Positions 13,980 to 15,916 of a stretch of DNA of 15,916 nt are shown piece after piece. The position numbers were made by a program, and so were the translations under genes. Source of the DNA: an uncultured Steroidobacter sp. (GTDB lineage Bacteria; Pseudomonadota; Gammaproteobacteria; Steroidobacterales; Steroidobacteraceae); NCBI GenBank assembly GCA_946478975.1, contig CAMLEO010000158.1, forward strand, positions 1-15,916, in the 5' to 3' direction. Each line of letters starts with the position of its first letter. Within the stretch, counting starts at the first letter, position 1. The notes under the pieces were generated by a model that was not told where the DNA came from, made no database searches, and saw only the letters and a program-made list of their open reading frames with translations.

Positions 13980-14980
13980 GACGCCGCTCCGAATCCCAGC
14001 ACCGAGCGAATCGTCCGGAAGATCCCCGCGTAACGCGCAGGCGGTTCAGATGTCGTCGTGCGCGTCGGCCGGGCAGCCTGCTCCACCGCATGCACTTCGA
14101 TGAGCTCGCACAAACAACACGCGTTGATGAATGCGTTGACGTTGCTCACTGGCAAACCCGCAGCCATCGCAAGTTCGAGCACTGTTGCCTTATGACGCAC
14201 GAGGCGAGCCGCGAGCCGCAGGTGAGCCGGCGTGTGATCGATACGTCCGAAGTCCGGCCAGCGCCGCAGCTTGAACGACGCGTCAGCCGGCAGCTCGGGC
14301 AGCAGCCGAGTCTTTTCTCCGTGCAGCCCCAGCCGCCACAGAAACTCATGGATCTTGCAAGACTGGGCGACCAGCCCATGCTCATGAGTTGCCGGCAGTT
14401 CGCGAATGCTGATCGGCACGCCTGGCGCCGCCAGCCCTGACAAACCCTGGTCGTCCACCGGCTCCATGAGATGCACGGTGCGTGCGGACGGAATGACGTG
14501 CATCTCGAACGCGCCTGCTTGCAGCACATACGTCGACGGTCCCTTTGCTCGGGCAATCCCACGCAAGGCGACCGCGACAGGAAAGACATCTCTTCCATCC
14601 ATCGATGTGGTCGTTGTCGCATTCAGCGCGGCCCATTCCTTTTGCGGAGCTTCGCAACTCAAGGTCGAGGAGACGAGGTTGAGCAGTTCGATCAGGTCGG
14701 CGGCGCGAATCGGGTCTCGAATGGCGCTCGTGCCCGCGGCCGCCAGCGATTCATCCTCGACCAAAGAAAAGAAACGAGTCGCGCCGGCGGCACCACGTTT
14801 CATCGTCACGGACGACAACGCGGAAGCCGGATCGCAGATCGCGACGTGCGCATCGCCATGCCCGACGAACGACCAGCGATCGGTGGTCTTGGCATTGACG
14901 ACTTCGAGCAGCGACTTCAATCGCAGCTCGGCGCGCACCGGCAGACCGATGCCGGTCAATGTGAGATCGCGCGCTCTCAT
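13976..14980 (-). CDS. Receiver-like / winged-helix protein heading the GTPase cluster
   Basis: A 334-residue protein from the ATG at 14980. An in-frame GTG at 15127 would add 49 residues that look non-conserved (MQSATQCRLCFKTPGKN), so I preferred the ATG. Residues 1-105 resemble a degenerate receiver: alternating strands and helices, VAICDPAS at the usual phospho-acceptor strand, and IRDPIRAADLIELLNLV like a receiver's last loop and helix. Residues about 241-300 (HLRLAARLVRHKATVLELA, GLPVSNVNAFINACCLCELI) look like a winged helix-turn-helix similar to the C-terminus of DUF4388-type proteins. The middle is unassigned. There is no signal peptide or transmembrane segment. The gene is first in the operon and overlaps the GTPase gene by 4 bp, suggesting a sensor, adaptor or effector of the GTPase module. 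The domain calls come from pattern reading and are moderate. Confidence 0.75.
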   Translation of the reverse strand: MRARDLTLTGIGLPVRAELRLKSLLEVVNAKTTDRWSFVGHGDAHVAICDPASALSSVTMKRGAAGATRFFSLVEDESLAAAGTSAIRDPIRAADLIELLNLVSSTLSCEAPQKEWAALNATTTTSMDGRDVFPVAVALRGIARAKGPSTYVLQAGAFEMHVIPSARTVHLMEPVDDQGLSGLAAPGVPISIRELPATHEHGLVAQSCKIHEFLWRLGLHGEKTRLLPELPADASFKLRRWPDFGRIDHTPAHLRLAARLVRHKATVLELAMAAGLPVSNVNAFINACCLCELIEVHAVEQAARPTRTTTSEPPARYAGIFRTIRSVLGFGAAS

Positions 14981-15206
14981 CGAGCAGCGCTGCTGTAGCA
15001 ATTCACGTCCATGATGTTCGCGTGCAATGTTTGTTTTGTATGTTTCTAGTGCAACCGGCCCGTTCGAAGGCGGCGCATTCTTGCCCGGTGTTTTGAAACA
15101 AAGTCGGCACTGAGTCGCACTTTGCACAGGGCGCGCACGTGCACATGCATCGCGCGACGCAACGCGTGCGGCGCACTAAGTGATATCCCCGGCTTTGCAA
15201 GCGCAT

Positions 15207-15220
15207 TGACATTGTTGTCA
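15207..15220. promoter_or_regulatory. TGACA-N4-TGTCA inverted repeat, possible operator
   Basis: The dyad TGACA-TTGT-TGTCA overlaps a perfect -35 hexamer (TTGACA, 15206-15211), 64 bp before the pectin acetylesterase-like gene. Dyads of this type are often bound by dimeric helix-turn-helix regulators. The repeat is seen; its function is a guess. Confidence 0.35.
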
Positions 15221-15271
15221 TCAGGAGCGCAGCATCGCGTCGTCTCATGGCGAGCGTTGCGGACAGACTCC

Positions 15272-15277
15272 AAGGAG
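15272..15277 (+). promoter_or_regulatory. Shine-Dalgarno of the pectin acetylesterase-like gene
   Basis: AAGGAG lies six nt before the ATG at 15284. This is a strong site that fixes the start, ahead of a signal peptide. Confidence 0.75.
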
Positions 15278-15283
15278 CAGGTC

Positions 15284-15916
15284 ATGACCGGACTCGTTTG
15301 CCCCCCTCTACGTGCGATGTTTGTTTCTACGGCGATAGTGTTCGCCTGCATCGCAGGCTCGATCCCTCGGGCCCACGCCGAAAACGGCGATTACTCCGCC
15401 TGGCAGACCGTGGTGAACCTGGTATCGCCGCCGCCTGCAGACAATCCAGTGACGGCGGCTCAGATGCAGGGCCCGTATCCGTTGCTGCCGAATCCGTCGA
15501 GTTATAACGATGGCTTCAGCCCGGGCGCCTACTATCAATGGCAGACCATCAAGCTCGCGCCATCGACAGGCGCGGTATGCGGCAACGGCTCGCAGTACAA
15601 ATTTTTCGTCAATCGCGTTCCCAACACGCGCAATACCATTATTTACATGGAGGGCGGCGGCGCCTGCTGGGACTACGCCAGCTGCACCGGCCAGAACGGC
15701 GTGCGCGGCGCTCGCAATCCGAATGGAATCCCCGACGACTACATGAGCCTGATGAACCCGGCAAGCAGCCTGGTCAGCCCGTTCGTCGTGCGCGTGCATC
15801 CCTGGACCTCGGTCAAGACGCAGAACTGGAACATGATCTATGTTCCCTACTGCACCGGCGATGTTTACAGCGGCGACAAGGTCGCGGTTTACAACGATCC
15901 CAACGGACAGGCGTCG
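15284..15916 (+). CDS. Exported pectin acetylesterase-family protein, partial (3' end beyond window)
   Basis: The open frame runs 211 codons to the window edge without a stop, so only the N-terminal part is present. A signal peptide covers about residues 1-32 (hydrophobic FVSTAIVFACIAGSI, cleavage after RAHA). The mature part carries hallmarks of the pectin acetylesterase/Notum family: YMEGGGACWDYASC (121-134), where the GGGAC loop forms the oxyanion region, and MIYVPYCTGDVYSGD (184-198). The nucleophile elbow Gly-x-Ser-Ala-Gly should lie just downstream, outside the window. Family enzymes remove O-acetyl groups from pectin or other polysaccharides or small esters; the substrate here is inferred. 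The gene has a strong Shine-Dalgarno and is divergent from the GTPase cluster. Confidence 0.92.
   Translation, partial: MTGLVCPPLRAMFVSTAIVFACIAGSIPRAHAENGDYSAWQTVVNLVSPPPADNPVTAAQMQGPYPLLPNPSSYNDGFSPGAYYQWQTIKLAPSTGAVCGNGSQYKFFVNRVPNTRNTIIYMEGGGACWDYASCTGQNGVRGARNPNGIPDDYMSLMNPASSLVSPFVVRVHPWTSVKTQNWNMIYVPYCTGDVYSGDKVAVYNDPNGQAS

Larger units (their letters stand above)
14981..15283. other. Divergent intergenic region between GTPase cluster and pectin acetylesterase gene
   Basis: This gap of 303 bases should hold promoters for both directions. On the plus strand TTGACA at 15206-15211 is a perfect -35, but no good -10 follows at 16-18 bp. The same place contains the inverted repeat TGACA-TTGT-TGTCA. 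An AT-richer stretch at about 15024-15045 (TGTTTGTTTTGTATGTTTC) lies just upstream of the GTPase operon start and could hold its promoter. TGTTTTGAAACA at 15089-15100 is another short inverted repeat. No RNA gene is seen. Confidence 0.5.

Noticed and set aside
3686..15034. Recurrent CAATGTTTG-like 8-9-mers (near 3686, 7273, 10324 and 15025)
   Set aside because: They fall in unrelated coding frames and one intergenic site with no regular spacing or shared context, so chance is the simplest explanation.
14981..15127. GTG-initiated N-terminal extension of the receiver-like protein
   Set aside because: The extra 49 residues show no domain pattern, and the receiver-like fold begins at the ATG at 14980. 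It is kept as a lower-probability alternative.
15120..15180. GC-rich palindromic words (CGCGCACGTGCAC, GTGCAC, ACGCGT) upstream of the pectin acetylesterase gene
   Set aside because: They are short and overlapping, with no stable long stem or repeated unit; no RNA gene or array is supported.

Overview
The window looks like chromosomal DNA from a GC-rich gammaproteobacterium. Codon use, Gram-negative lipoprotein signals, export signals on many products and the mix of exported plant-polymer and protein hydrolases would fit a Steroidobacteraceae, Nevskiales or Xanthomonadales-type bacterium. That placement is inference; no rRNA or tRNA marker is present. I see no IS element, phage gene, CRISPR array or integrase, so nothing indicates recent horizontal transfer.

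Layout. Positions 26-3873 (minus strand) hold a secreted M36 (fungalysin-type) metalloprotease, then a small lipoprotein and an exported DUF1080 (3-keto-disaccharide hydrolase-like) protein; the last two overlap by 4 bp. Positions 4132-5264 (plus) hold an Imm1-like small protein and a FrnE/DsbA-like thioredoxin-fold protein. Positions 5317-9530 (plus) hold an exported GH27 alpha-galactosidase with an N-terminal NPCBM module, coupled by TGATG to an exported S9B (DPP-IV-like) peptidase. The GH27 gene has an extended -10 promoter so close to its ATG that its mRNA is probably leaderless. Positions 9523-11070 (minus) hold an alpha/beta hydrolase that has lost the expected catalytic histidine, and a DUF2799 lipoprotein.

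Positions 11176-14980 (minus) are the most interesting part, a five-gene cluster: a protein with a degenerate receiver-like N-terminus and a winged-helix-like C-terminus, a compact COG2229-type GTPase, two different roadblock/LC7 proteins, and an MglA-type GTPase with a long C-terminal extension. The first three genes are joined by ATGA overlaps and the rest follow closely. It resembles the GTPase plus roadblock logic of MglA/MglB polarity control and of actinobacterial Cvn conservons, but with two GTPases and two roadblock proteins. Its output is unknown. From 15284 to the window end (plus) is the start of an exported pectin acetylesterase-like protein, cut by the window edge.

The window combines secreted polymer-degrading functions (protease, alpha-galactosidase, pectin acetylesterase, DUF1080) with an intracellular GTPase switch module. 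A link between the two is only suggested by proximity.
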